The notes: a model not told the origin generated them from the letters alone. Shown: positions 54,614 to 63,425, counted from the first letter of the stretch. The stretch: 64,000 nucleotides of DNA from Latescibacteria bacterium UBA6620 (GCA_002433075.1 DJHM01000011.1:234048-298047), one strand, 5' to 3'. Made by a program: numbers and translations.

Positions 54614-55477
54614 ATGGCAAGCGACAGTGACCAGCGGCTCAGAATTCTCGTCGTCGTAGCGCACCCGCACGATTTCACGCACGGCGCCGGCACGTGTGGG
54701 ATTCACGCATCTAGGGGCGATACCGTAACCGTCGTGACGATGACCAATGGCTCGCTGACCCATAACGAAAGGCTCCACGACGAACTGATGAAGCCGGAGA
54801 GCGAGCGCGATCAGGAGGCACTGAATCAATCCGGTGAGGAATACGCCGAGAAGAAAGCGGCTGAATTTCGAGAAGTGTGCAGTCTCTTCGGTGTCGACGA
54901 CGTGCGCGTCCAAATGTGGCCCCAGCCGTTTCGTTTGGAGCAGCACCCTGGCGCGGTCGAAAAACTCGTGGAGATCATTCTGGACGTCCGTCCACACGTG
55001 CTAATCACGCAGAGACCCTACTACAGCGGCCCACACGGCATGGCTTCCATGGCGCGGGACGACCACAATGAGACGGCCATCGCCGTTACCGAGGCGGCAG
55101 GTCTTGCCGCAACCCCGGACTATGGTAGACAGTTCCGGCCGCACACCATCGCTGCAACCTTCTATCTCGGTGTGTATTTTATGAGAGATGAGATCGACTT
55201 TTTCGTCGATATCGGTGATTGGTACGAACAGCGGGTGCAGGCGGAAACCCTGTTCGAAAGCCAGGGTCATACCGAGACCTTCGCTCGGAAACGCATCGAC
55301 TCCACGGCTGGCAATTGGGGCTGGTACGCGCGCACCGGTTACGCCGAAGGGTTCGTGCGCGCCCGACCGGATTTGCTGTCCTCGCTGTTCGTCCCGGAAT
55401 CTGCATTGGCGAGAGCGGCCGAGCCGCACGAACAGCACCTGAATCGGATGTCCGGCATCGTAGAGTCGGAGACTTGA
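54614..55477 (+). CDS. LmbE/PIG-L-family deacetylase with AHPHD motif
   Basis: A 287-residue member of the zinc-dependent GlcNAc deacetylase family, started at ATG 54614 behind AGGAG. The first zinc motif, usually AHPDDE, reads A16-H17-P-H19-D20-F; the catalytic Asp (Asp15 of MshB numbering) is His, while the zinc-binding His and second Asp stay. The third ligand is likely the His in RDDHNETA. THNERLHDELMKPESERD is a typical insert of the AHPHD branch. Members remove acetyl groups from amino sugars or glycosides. It heads a plus-strand run (gap 17 nt to the next gene) of PhyH and SGNH genes. Confidence 0.84.
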   Translation: MASDSDQRLRILVVVAHPHDFTHGAGTCGIHASRGDTVTVVTMTNGSLTHNERLHDELMKPESERDQEALNQSGEEYAEKKAAEFREVCSLFGVDDVRVQMWPQPFRLEQHPGAVEKLVEIILDVRPHVLITQRPYYSGPHGMASMARDDHNETAIAVTEAAGLAATPDYGRQFRPHTIAATFYLGVYFMRDEIDFFVDIGDWYEQRVQAETLFESQGHTETFARKRIDSTAGNWGWYARTGYAEGFVRARPDLLSSLFVPESALARAAEPHEQHLNRMSGIVESET

Positions 55478-55494
55478 GGGGGCTTGGAGGAGCT

Positions 55495-56293
55495 ATGGAT
55501 GATCTGGAAAGATTGGAATACGTCTTTGATATCCAGGGTTACCTAGTCATTCCAGATGTTCTGACTTCTGATGAACTGGCCGAGCTCAATAGATTGATGG
55601 ATGCACAGAATCTGCCCGGGCCGAAAAAGCGCATTCGCTTTGGAGAGGCCGCGGGGGGTGCGCGTAAGTCCGGGCCAGGATTTCTTGCCTGTGGCAAGCC
55701 GTTTTGTGATCTGCTGGATCACGAACGCACGATGCCCATCTTACGGATGATGTTGGGAGACTGGTTCCGTCTGGATCGGATTTATGGGATCTACATGGAC
55801 GAAGGGATGGAGGCTGGGCGTTTACACGGGGGCAACACACCCTATTCGCCTGGGGAATACTATCACGTACGCGATGGAAAGATCGTCAATGGTTTTACTG
55901 TGGTGTCGTGGAATCTGACAGATACCGGGCCCGATTACGGGGGATTCTGTTGTATTCCCGGCAGCCATAAGGGAAATTTTCAGGCTACCGGAACAGATTC
56001 ACGAGGCAAGGTATAACGATCCCTGCGTCATTGTTCCAGAGGCACCTGCCGGTTCGGTCGTTATGTTCACTGAAGCGCTAACCCACGGAACCGCATCTTG
56101 GCGCGGTAAACATCAGCGGCGCACGTTGCTGTATAAATACTGTCAGTCACAGGTGGCGTATGGCAATACACGTGTGGAGATGCCCGAAGGGATTGAGTTG
56201 AGCGAACGCCAGAAGATTTTCTTTCGAGAACCGGCCGAACCGAGGAAGTACTTCGACTCCCTTTTTGAAGAAGAACCTCAGGTTCAAACATAA
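55495..56293 (+). pseudogene. PhyH-family protein with HGG, single frameshift
   Basis: The first frame starts at ATG 55495 (GGAGGAG upstream): FDIQGYLVIPDVLTSDELAE, then GRLH111-G-G113 and GGFCCIPGSHKGNF. At the TTTT run 55977-55980 the sense moves by +1 and continues as RLPEQIHEARYNDPCVIV, FTEALTHGTASWRGKHQRRT and ends at 56293. Removing one T gives an uninterrupted 265-residue protein. The HGG again lacks the iron-binding Asp, and the distal His (TEALTHGT) and Arg are present. Either a fresh pseudogene or a sequencing error. It lies 17 nt after the deacetylase and 3 nt before the SGNH gene. Confidence 0.8.
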
Positions 56294-56296
56294 ATC

Positions 56297-57475
56297 ATGG
56301 AGGCTGAGATCCGCTCATACCTGGAAAGGCTCCTTCCGACGGGCGAGGAATTACAACGCCTAGTTGCTGGTACAGGTCCCGATGGTGTGCACCCGAACAG
56401 GGGGTGGGTCTACGACGACGAGCTCGGCTTTGTACACACGTCATCTGTGTTGAGCGCAAACGGCGTCAATGGCACGAATACCTTCTACGACTACGAGGAA
56501 GACGGGGCACGGAAACTTATCAATTGCGCAGACCGCCCGTGCCGGGTCCATACCTACGGCGACAGCTTCACTCACTGCGATCAGGTGAACGACGGCGAAA
56601 CATGGCAGGAGTACCTTGCCGCACACCTACGGGAGCCGATGCGTAACTACGGGGTCGGCGGATACAGCGTCTACCAGGCCTATCGACGGATGCGCAAGGT
56701 GCGCGACGCGGGAGAGCGCTCGGAGTATATCATTCTCAACATCTTCGACGACGACCACTATAGGAACCTTGTTTCGTGGCACAGGCCCCACCGTTCTGGT
56801 CGTATCGGTCCGAGGTTGATGACGAGGCCACATCTACGAGTTGATGTCGGCGCGAAGACCTGTGTCGAGCGCGGTAACCCGATCGCGACCTCGGATGATC
56901 TCAGCAAGCTGCGTGACCTCGACTTCGTCTTCACCGAGTTTGGCGAAGACCCGCTGGCGCATCTTGCACTTGCGACAGAGACCAAAGGTGAGAGGTCGCT
57001 GGCGTATTTGGAAAAGGCCTGCGAGCACTTCGGCCTCACCGTGCCGGCCGACGCCGGCGACGATATCGAGGCCGCCGTCGAGGCCGTGTTTGCCGAGGCA
57101 GCCCTGTTCTCGACGCAATACGTCGTGGAGCGGGTCGAGCGGTTCTGCGCGGACAACGGAATCAAGCTGCTCTTCGCGCTCTCATATCGCAGCGCGAGTA
57201 TCCGGACGGTGCTGGGTGGGGATGAACGCTTCGACCAGGGGTTTGTCGACTGGCTGAAGTCTCGGCCCTATCCGGTGGTCGACATGGGCGAGTCCTTCAA
57301 AACCGCGTTCGAGCACTCGACGTTCGACCTGGACACTTTCGTGGACAGATACTACGTGAACGGCGGCCACCACACGCCGACCGGCAATGCCTTCACGGCC
57401 TGGACGATGATGGACGAGGTCGTTGACTGGCTGGACCCCAAGCCGTTGACCTACCAGTCGGGCCTGGGCATTTGA
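56297..57475 (+). CDS. SGNH/GDSL-family hydrolase
   Basis: A 392-residue hydrolase-like protein. VHTYGDSFTHCDQVNDGETW holds the GDS nucleophile Ser, NYGVGGYSVYQAYRRM is block II, YIILNIFDDDHYRN stands at block III, and YVNGGHHTPTGNAF supplies the terminal His of the catalytic dyad (H-x-x-P-x-G-N). No signal peptide. Family members remove acyl or acetyl groups from sugars or lipids. It begins 3 nt after the PhyH gene, so it is translationally linked to the deacetylase-PhyH pair and likely works on the same acylated compound. Confidence 0.83.
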   Translation: MEAEIRSYLERLLPTGEELQRLVAGTGPDGVHPNRGWVYDDELGFVHTSSVLSANGVNGTNTFYDYEEDGARKLINCADRPCRVHTYGDSFTHCDQVNDGETWQEYLAAHLREPMRNYGVGGYSVYQAYRRMRKVRDAGERSEYIILNIFDDDHYRNLVSWHRPHRSGRIGPRLMTRPHLRVDVGAKTCVERGNPIATSDDLSKLRDLDFVFTEFGEDPLAHLALATETKGERSLAYLEKACEHFGLTVPADAGDDIEAAVEAVFAEAALFSTQYVVERVERFCADNGIKLLFALSYRSASIRTVLGGDERFDQGFVDWLKSRPYPVVDMGESFKTAFEHSTFDLDTFVDRYYVNGGHHTPTGNAFTAWTMMDEVVDWLDPKPLTYQSGLGI

Positions 57476-57541
57476 GCGAACTATCGTAGTACATTGTCGT
57501 TTGTAATCCACGTCCCAGACAAACCCACATCCGTCGAGGCT

Positions 57542-59173
57542 ATGATGACCGCGGACACCTACACCGTGACCCACTGGAACGAAGCGACGCACGCGCACGA
57601 GCGCTCGATTTTTACCGCGGAGCAGGAATACACCTTCGATGCGCTCGGGTACGTCGTGCTGCCCCAGCTCCTCCGTCCGGCCGAGCTGTTGGCGTGCCGT
57701 GATAGAGACAGCCTGGACAAACTCTGCACTGAAGAAGGACCCGTCGGGCGCTACGTGCGCAACCTGTGCGGCGATGGGTTCCGCCAAGACGGTCCCCCAT
57801 CGCACGTCTCCGCAGGCGCCGACGACGCAAAGGACGATACTGCGTTGCCGCTGGAAGGCGGAGTCGACACGCTGGATCGGGCCTACATCAACTTGTCCGG
57901 GTGGAATGGCCACAACGCCGACGGAGCTGCCTTGAACCGCGACGGCGGTGCTTGGGAAGAGGTCCGCATCCGGCAATGCCAAGGTCTGCTGGTAGTCATC
58001 GCACTCACGGACTCGGCCGCCGGGACGTGCCCGTTCGTCGTCGTGCCTTCGACACACAAGAGCGGGCTGCCCGCTCCCCCACTTCTGCCCTCCAGCCCCT
58101 TCGTTGAGCGACCGGCGATGAAAGCGGGCGACGTGCTGCTATGCGCGGCCAGTGCCTTACACGGAGTCTGCCCTCAGGGTGCGGGTGGGGAGCTGCTCGT
58201 CATGAGTTTCATTTCGACCTCCGCCCGTCCTCAGTTGCCAGCGGACGAGGAGGACGGACAGCCTCTGCCTGAATGGGCGAAAGGGTTGGGCGAGGCCGAG
58301 CAAGCCCTGCTGATGGGTGGCGGCTCCAACCGCGTGCTGCTCTCCGACGGCCATACGACATGGCTGAACGACGCCGACGATGCTGAAGTCGCCCAGAGGG
58401 CCTCCTCCCCCCTGGAGGTCGGAAGCACGGACGATGCGGCGGAGCGTTGGGCCTTCGACACCCACGGCTACCTGTTGGTAGAGGGCGTGATGGACGAGGA
58501 CTGGATCGAGGCAGCCGTAGCCGGCATCGACGCCAACCTCGATCGCATGATGTACCGCGGCGCAGGCGCGGACGACGGAGACGTGACCCTGGCTGACATC
58601 CCCGGTGCGCCGACGATCTCGGGCACGGGCCGACCGGATCTCAAGGGCTTGTTTCAGCTACCCGCGCCGCACAATGAACCCTTCCTCAAGATGCTGGCCC
58701 ATCCGGCTGTGGTTCAGCGCTTGAATTGGATGATCGGAGCCGGTTACCGGGTCACCCAGAACACGGCTCTGTGTCACGTGAAGGGCTCGAGCGGGCAAAT
58801 GCTGCACTCAGGGAACACCAACCCGACCGTTATCGTCAAACATTATGAGATGGTGAACGGGCGTGTGCACACGAAGTCGGGCATCAACGTCGCCTGGACC
58901 CTCAGCGACGTCGAGCCCGGCGATGGCGGGTTCGTCGTCATACCGGGCAGTCACAAATCGTGTTATCCGTTGCCGCACTCCGTGCGGACCTGCAATGAAC
59001 GCGCGCCGATCCGCCACGTTCCCATGCGTGCCGGGTCTGTGGTCTTCTTCCTGGGAGGGACCGTCTGTCACGGTGCGTATCGCTGGGAGTCCGAGACACC
59101 GAGACGGACAGCGCTCTTCACCTACGGACACGACGGGCGTCGGCCCTTTGCCTGGCCGGCGAGCATGCTGTGA
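57542..59173 (+). CDS. Tandem two-domain PhyH protein with HNA and HSG sites
   Basis: A 543-residue protein from ATG 57542 (57545 is also possible; GAGG upstream). Two PhyH domains are fused. Domain 1 (about 15-230) has GWNGHNADG, so the metal triplet is H-N-A, with VVVPSTHKSG at the right spacing and the distal ASALHGVCPQG. Domain 2 (about 300-543) has QMLHSGNTNP, that is H-S-G, with GGFVVIPGSHKSCYPLP and the distal GGTVCHGAYRW. Neither keeps the Asp. Di-domain fusion is unusual for the family. It follows the SGNH gene after 66 nt. Confidence 0.82.
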   Translation: MMTADTYTVTHWNEATHAHERSIFTAEQEYTFDALGYVVLPQLLRPAELLACRDRDSLDKLCTEEGPVGRYVRNLCGDGFRQDGPPSHVSAGADDAKDDTALPLEGGVDTLDRAYINLSGWNGHNADGAALNRDGGAWEEVRIRQCQGLLVVIALTDSAAGTCPFVVVPSTHKSGLPAPPLLPSSPFVERPAMKAGDVLLCAASALHGVCPQGAGGELLVMSFISTSARPQLPADEEDGQPLPEWAKGLGEAEQALLMGGGSNRVLLSDGHTTWLNDADDAEVAQRASSPLEVGSTDDAAERWAFDTHGYLLVEGVMDEDWIEAAVAGIDANLDRMMYRGAGADDGDVTLADIPGAPTISGTGRPDLKGLFQLPAPHNEPFLKMLAHPAVVQRLNWMIGAGYRVTQNTALCHVKGSSGQMLHSGNTNPTVIVKHYEMVNGRVHTKSGINVAWTLSDVEPGDGGFVVIPGSHKSCYPLPHSVRTCNERAPIRHVPMRAGSVVFFLGGTVCHGAYRWESETPRRTALFTYGHDGRRPFAWPASML

Positions 59174-59213
59174 AAAACAGACCGCGGATGAGGACCACGG
59201 AGGAAACCGGGGT

Positions 59214-59339
59214 TTCCGCGCTGAAGGCGCGGCATTCTACAGCCCAGGGCGCAGCCCTGGGTCAGTTTGACAGGCGATCGAGATCGCGCCACCGTCCAGA
59301 AGAACGTTGCTGAGAAACGCCCCCCCGGCGCTCGGTCGC
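59214..59339. repeat. Dispersed repeat, about 126 bp (copy A)
   Basis: It begins TTCCGCGCTGAAGGCGC and ends GGCGCTCGGTCGC, and carries the hairpin GCCCAGGGC-GCA-GCCCTGGG. A second copy with the same ends is at 61782-61910. It lies between two PhyH genes. Confidence 0.8.
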
Positions 59340-59427
59340 GGAACGGGTGGTAGCAGCAAAACCCTGATTGGCAACTGCTGCACAAGAAAATGGCCTTTGT
59401 AGTTCCTACAAGTAGAGGAGGTTAGGT

Positions 59428-60453
59428 ATGTGGGACGACACGATGCGCGACACGTTCGCACGACAGGGCTACGTCGTCGTGCCGGATGTGCTCGATCAAC
59501 AACAGCTGGACGAACTGAATGACGTCTACGACCGGGAGATCCTCAAGGGGAACGAGACGTTATCTGCGAGCTCCAGGAACGAGAGGCGTTTCAATGTCCG
59601 AGGGCGCGGAAGGCACGAAACGACGGACCGGCACGGCAACACCTACGTAGGAAGAAGGCTCTGGAGCAAGGCCTACCGAGACCTGATCGACAACGAAACC
59701 ACGCTGCCCATCCTGGAAGAGGTGCTCGGTGACCCTGCGTGGGGCCATGCACCGGCACATACGCCGGAAAAGGTTCGCCCCCTGTTCAGGCTGGATCATG
59801 ATAATGTGCATTACAAACCGCCCCGTAAACCGGCAGACGGGGATGACAGAGGCGGGACGCTCCACGGCGGCCCTCCCCACTTTCACGTAACGTGCGTGTA
59901 TGAACTTAAATCCGTGGGACCGGGCGACGGGGGCTTTGGATGTGTTCCGGGGACACACAAGCCGGCCAATGAGCAGAAGCTGCTGGACATGGACGGCGAC
60001 TGGCGGAGCAACTGGTGCGACACGGAGTGGACGACCCAACTGCCGAACTGGGATGAAGAAGTGCCGGTGCATCGCGTCGAGGCCAAAGCCGGGGACTGTA
60101 TTCTGTTCACCGAGAAGCTCAAACACGGCACGATCCCGTGGGCGGGAAACGACGAGCGACGCACGCTCTTCTACAAGTACGTTCCCTTCGGCATGCACCA
60201 CCGCGACGCCGCCTACGATACCAACGATCCCGAACTCACTGAGCGGCAGAAACAGATCGTTGAATACTCGCCGTGCTGGTTCAATGAGCCTCGGGAGGAC
60301 CGAGACTATTCAGCGAATCCCGCGCTCACACGGCTCCATCCGGATGCGCGTGTGGAGAGCGACCCGAGTGTATTGATGCCAGGCATGTGCCCGCCGCACA
60401 TCAAGCTGACGGACGAAACCAGGGTGAAGCTGCTGAACGGCGGTGGAGCGTGA
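59428..60453 (+). CDS. PhyH-family protein with HGG in place of HxD (tandem copy 1)
   Basis: A 341-residue protein from ATG 59428 behind GGAGG. The metal triplet is H146-G-G148 (GTLHGGPPHF), followed by GGFGCVPGTHKPANEQ, with the distal H233 (EKLKHGTIPW) and R244 kept. It begins MWDDTMRDTFARQGYVVVPD, nearly the same as 60544-61575, with which it forms a recent tandem pair. It is the fourth gene with an altered metal site in this cluster. Confidence 0.88.
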   Translation: MWDDTMRDTFARQGYVVVPDVLDQQQLDELNDVYDREILKGNETLSASSRNERRFNVRGRGRHETTDRHGNTYVGRRLWSKAYRDLIDNETTLPILEEVLGDPAWGHAPAHTPEKVRPLFRLDHDNVHYKPPRKPADGDDRGGTLHGGPPHFHVTCVYELKSVGPGDGGFGCVPGTHKPANEQKLLDMDGDWRSNWCDTEWTTQLPNWDEEVPVHRVEAKAGDCILFTEKLKHGTIPWAGNDERRTLFYKYVPFGMHHRDAAYDTNDPELTERQKQIVEYSPCWFNEPREDRDYSANPALTRLHPDARVESDPSVLMPGMCPPHIKLTDETRVKLLNGGGA

Positions 60454-60471
60454 TCTTCTGGGATGAAGATG

Positions 60472-60522
60472 TTTAGCCCCGGAGGGGCGCCCGATAATAG
60501 CCCAGGGTGACAAGCCCTGGGT
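60472..60522. repeat. Dispersed repeat half-copy with two hairpins
   Basis: TTAGCCCCGGAGGGGCG is followed by AGCCCAGGG-TGACAA-GCCCTGGGT. The first half recurs at 61678-61709, the second half in copies A and B. It lies between the two tandem PhyH genes, just before the ribosome site of the second. Confidence 0.75.
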
Positions 60523-60543
60523 GCTTTGAAGAGGAGATGGAAT

Positions 60544-61575
60544 ATGTGGGACGACGCGATGCGCGAAACGTTCGCACGACAGGGCTATGTCGTCGTGCCC
60601 GATGTGCTCGATCAACAGCAGTTGGACGAGCTCAATGACGTCTACGATCAGCACCTCATCGAGCGGGTGGCGATGCGGCCCAGGCTCGGCACCGACGAAA
60701 AAATCCGCTTCTCCATCCGCAGGCGCGAAACCTACGAGACAACGGACCGGCACGGAAACACCTACGAGGGGAGAAGATTCTGGAGTAAGGCCTACCGGGA
60801 TCTGATCGACAACGAAACCATGCTGCCCATCCTTGAAGAGGTTCTCGGCGACTCGGCGTGGGGACACGCCCCGGCGCATATGCCGGAATCGCTCTGCTCT
60901 CAGATTCGGCTGGATCACGACAACATTCACTACAAGCCCGGCCGGAAACCGTCAGATGGCCCGGACAAAGGCAGGAGTGGGCTCCACGGCCGCCCGGATA
61001 GCTGGCACGTCACGTGTGTGTATGAACTCAAGACGGTCGGACCCGGTGACGGGGGGTTCGGATGTGTGGTCGGCACACACAAGCCCGCCAACGAGCAGAA
61101 ACTGCTGGACATGGATGGCGAATGGCGGACGAACTTTGTCGACACGGAATGGACGTCTCAGCTGCCGAACTGGGATCAGGATGTGCCCGTGCACCGCGTC
61201 GAGGCCAGGGCCGGGGACTGCATCTTGTTCACCGAGAAGCTCAAGCACGATACCATTCCCTGGGCGGGGAGCGGGGAGCGGCGCACGCTCTTCTACAAGT
61301 ATGTTCCTTTCGGCATGCACCACGGCGACGTCGCCTACGACACCAACGACCCCGAACTCACGGAGCGGCAGAAACAAATCCTCGAATTCTCACCGTGCTG
61401 GTTCAACGAGCCCCGGAAGGACCGAGACTACTCCGCGAACCCCGCGCTCACAGAGCTCCATCCGGAAGCGCGCGTGGAGAGCGACCCGAGCGTGCTGATG
61501 CCCGGAATGTCCCCGCCGCACATCCGACTGACGGACGAGACCCGGGCAAGGCTGATGAATGGCGGTGGAGGGTGA
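60544..61575 (+). CDS. PhyH-family protein with HGR in place of HxD (tandem copy 2)
   Basis: A 343-residue paralogue of the preceding gene, from ATG 60544 (MWDDAMRETF) behind AGGAG. Most residues match copy 1, but the metal triplet is H148-G-R150 (SGLHGRPDSWH) instead of HGG, and the later loop is VVGTHKPANEQ instead of VPGTHKPANEQ. The distal His (EKLKHDTIPW) and Arg remain. An Arg at the Asp position should obstruct iron binding or chloride entry, so this copy may be inactive or have a new role. Confidence 0.88.
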   Translation: MWDDAMRETFARQGYVVVPDVLDQQQLDELNDVYDQHLIERVAMRPRLGTDEKIRFSIRRRETYETTDRHGNTYEGRRFWSKAYRDLIDNETMLPILEEVLGDSAWGHAPAHMPESLCSQIRLDHDNIHYKPGRKPSDGPDKGRSGLHGRPDSWHVTCVYELKTVGPGDGGFGCVVGTHKPANEQKLLDMDGEWRTNFVDTEWTSQLPNWDQDVPVHRVEARAGDCILFTEKLKHDTIPWAGSGERRTLFYKYVPFGMHHGDVAYDTNDPELTERQKQILEFSPCWFNEPRKDRDYSANPALTELHPEARVESDPSVLMPGMSPPHIRLTDETRARLMNGGGG

Positions 61576-61781
61576 TCTTTTAGTGACCGCAACGCACAGG
61601 CTTTCACCGCATCCACCTTCGCCGCGGAGCGGCTATGGCGGACAGGGAGAGCGCTGAGGCCGAGGAGAAAAGAAGGTGTTAGCCCCGGAGGGGCGACCGA
61701 TCATAGCCAGCTGCTCCGATCCTTTGGCCGGCAGTCAGTCCGTTTGTCTTCTGTGTTGTTCGTCAGGGGGATCCAGACGCC

Positions 61782-61910
61782 TTCCGCGCTGAAGGCGCAG
61801 GATTCTTAAGCCCAGGGCAACGCCCTGGGTCACCAAAAAGCCGACAAACGATTCGCGCCGCTGTTCAAAAAACGTCGTCAGAAAAATCGCGGCCACCGGC
61901 GCTCGGTCGC
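61782..61910. repeat. Dispersed repeat, about 129 bp (copy B)
   Basis: It shares with 59214-59339 the left end TTCCGCGCTGAAGGCGC, the hairpin GCCCAGGGC-AAC-GCCCTGGG and the right end GGCGCTCGGTCGC; the middle has diverged. Together the copies bracket the tandem PhyH pair. Confidence 0.8.
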
Positions 61911-61973
61911 ATAAGGCTATCGGGGGCTGTGAACGGCTACACGGATCGCAGATTGCCGTAGGGTGGCGAAACC

Positions 61974-62021
61974 TGCCCCCGTGCCTGTCCTGAGCTGCGT
62001 CGAAGGGCTCTGCACGGGGCA
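61974..62021. repeat. Palindromic dispersed element
   Basis: Ends TGCCCCCGTGC (61974-61984) and GCACGGGGCA (62012-62021) are inverted, and the centre CTGTCCTGAGCTGCGTCGAA matches the short repeats at 35693 and 42263. It overlaps the 3' edge of the next gene's untranslated region. Confidence 0.6.
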
Positions 62022-62027
62022 GACCAC

Positions 62028-63395
62028 CTATAGCGCATCGTCTCCTGCCGAAGACCGCAAACCGTACTTCCCCTCCATATTGGCATGCCAGTCCATCCCG
62101 ATCTCGGGTCGTGGCGAGATCGGTGTGGGCAAGGTCGTCGCTCGCTCCGCCACCACGGACGGCGAACCGACCTCGCGCATCAACTCCGCCAGATAATCCA
62201 TCCGCACGAGCGTTTCGCTCTGATACAGGCTCATGCCGTCAATCCCGGCCGCGTATTGCCGTGCGGCCAGCGCATACGCCGGCTGCGCCTCGAAGAAGCC
62301 GGTATTCTCCTCGACCCCGTTTCTGATAAGTCCCATCGACCCGACACCGCCGACACACACTTTGCCGTGTTTGTGTGCCACCGCTGCGTGGTATTCGACG
62401 TGTAAGTCCAGATCTTCGCGCGTGTTGGGGAACGGGCTCAGCATCAGTCCGTCGACTAGGCCTTCCGCGCACCAGCGTTCGGTGTCCAGACCGTAGGCCA
62501 ACATCAGCCAGCCCGCGTTGTCGGGCACGCGGGCGATGATGGGGCATCGTCGACCCAACTCTCCTTCCTGCTTTCGAACGGCCTTGCGTAGCTCGTCCAT
62601 GAAACCCGTGAGCACATCGGCGCGGTACTGGAACCACGTTTCGTAGGCATCGACGTCGTCCGAGTCGATTTCGCGGGGGTCCACACCCGATTCCGCCACG
62701 AAGGGCTCGACCAGCGCAGGGTGGTAACGCAGCAACGGCATCTGCCGACAGAAGTCGAGTACCAGGCCGTCGACACCAATCTGCTGGCACTCCAGCAGAA
62801 TCTCGATCCGCTCTCGCCGCACCTCCTCCAACACGTAGCATAGCCGGCTGGCATCTTCGTTACCCGGCCTGGTCACTTCCCTGAGCGATGGGTTGTCCAG
62901 CGCCAGACTCGACGTAACCCCGATCCAGTCCACCCGGCCGTAATGGCGGTTCATCCCCAGGCGGCCCCACAGCTGTGCCCCGCGATCGTGACACCGCGCC
63001 AACGCGTGGCGTACCGGGCACACCTTGTCCATCACTTTGTGGACGAAGTCCCAGGAGATGCCGCCGATCAGGTCGCCGTTTTCGCACACCCGCGTCACGT
63101 TGGGCAACTCGGACCAGTAATCGACGACCGAGCGTCCCAGGTTCCACACCAGGTGGTCGAAGCCGGCCTGCAGGTGCAGATCGACGCATTCGTCCAGCGC
63201 CTCGGGGCCGGGGCACGGCTTGTTGTAGTTGGCGTACCAGCACTGCCACTCCGAGATGCCGAACACCGGCTTTTCGTTGCCGCTTGCCTTGCGCACTTCG
63301 AGCATTGGATTCATGTCCTTGGAGGGGTGGCCGGCGAAGCCGGTCGGGGTGGGTGCCTCTCGGGGCAACATTTCCCGCGAAGTTTCAATGACCAC
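62028..63395 (-). CDS. TIM-barrel glycosyl-hydrolase-like protein (GHL10-type)
   Basis: A 455-residue protein. After a variable 27-residue start the conserved part begins MNPMLEVRKASGNEKPVFGI and continues FDHLVWNLGRSVVDYWSELP, LGMNRHYGRV, IGVDGLVLDFCRQMPLLRYH and WCAEGLVDGLMLSPFPN. Alternating hydrophobic strands ending in acidic residues fit a (beta/alpha)8 barrel like family-10-type glycosyl-hydrolase-like proteins. No catalytic pair is certain. ATG 63395 is used; ATG 63314 would remove the variable start. It lies 31 nt downstream of the sulfatase gene on the same strand, consistent with work on a sulfated glycan. Confidence 0.7.
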   Translation of the reverse strand: MVIETSREMLPREAPTPTGFAGHPSKDMNPMLEVRKASGNEKPVFGISEWQCWYANYNKPCPGPEALDECVDLHLQAGFDHLVWNLGRSVVDYWSELPNVTRVCENGDLIGGISWDFVHKVMDKVCPVRHALARCHDRGAQLWGRLGMNRHYGRVDWIGVTSSLALDNPSLREVTRPGNEDASRLCYVLEEVRRERIEILLECQQIGVDGLVLDFCRQMPLLRYHPALVEPFVAESGVDPREIDSDDVDAYETWFQYRADVLTGFMDELRKAVRKQEGELGRRCPIIARVPDNAGWLMLAYGLDTERWCAEGLVDGLMLSPFPNTREDLDLHVEYHAAVAHKHGKVCVGGVGSMGLIRNGVEENTGFFEAQPAYALAARQYAAGIDGMSLYQSETLVRMDYLAELMREVGSPSVVAERATTLPTPISPRPEIGMDWHANMEGKYGLRSSAGDDAL

Positions 63396-63425
63396 ATAGC
63401 TGTTCTCACATCTTCCACGCCAAGG

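Larger units (their letters stand above)
61576..62027. other. Repeat-rich intergenic region
   Basis: This 452-nt gap has no gene. It holds a half-repeat at 61678-61709 (TTAGCCCCGGAGGGGCG, same as 60472), a full repeat copy at 61782-61910, and a palindromic element at 61974-62021. Confidence 0.7.

Noticed and set aside
55975..55985. Programmed -1 frameshifting at A-AAT-TTT in the PhyH gene
   Set aside because: The heptamer fits a slippery site, but the downstream coding frame is +1 (equal to -2), not -1, and no downstream stem-loop is evident.
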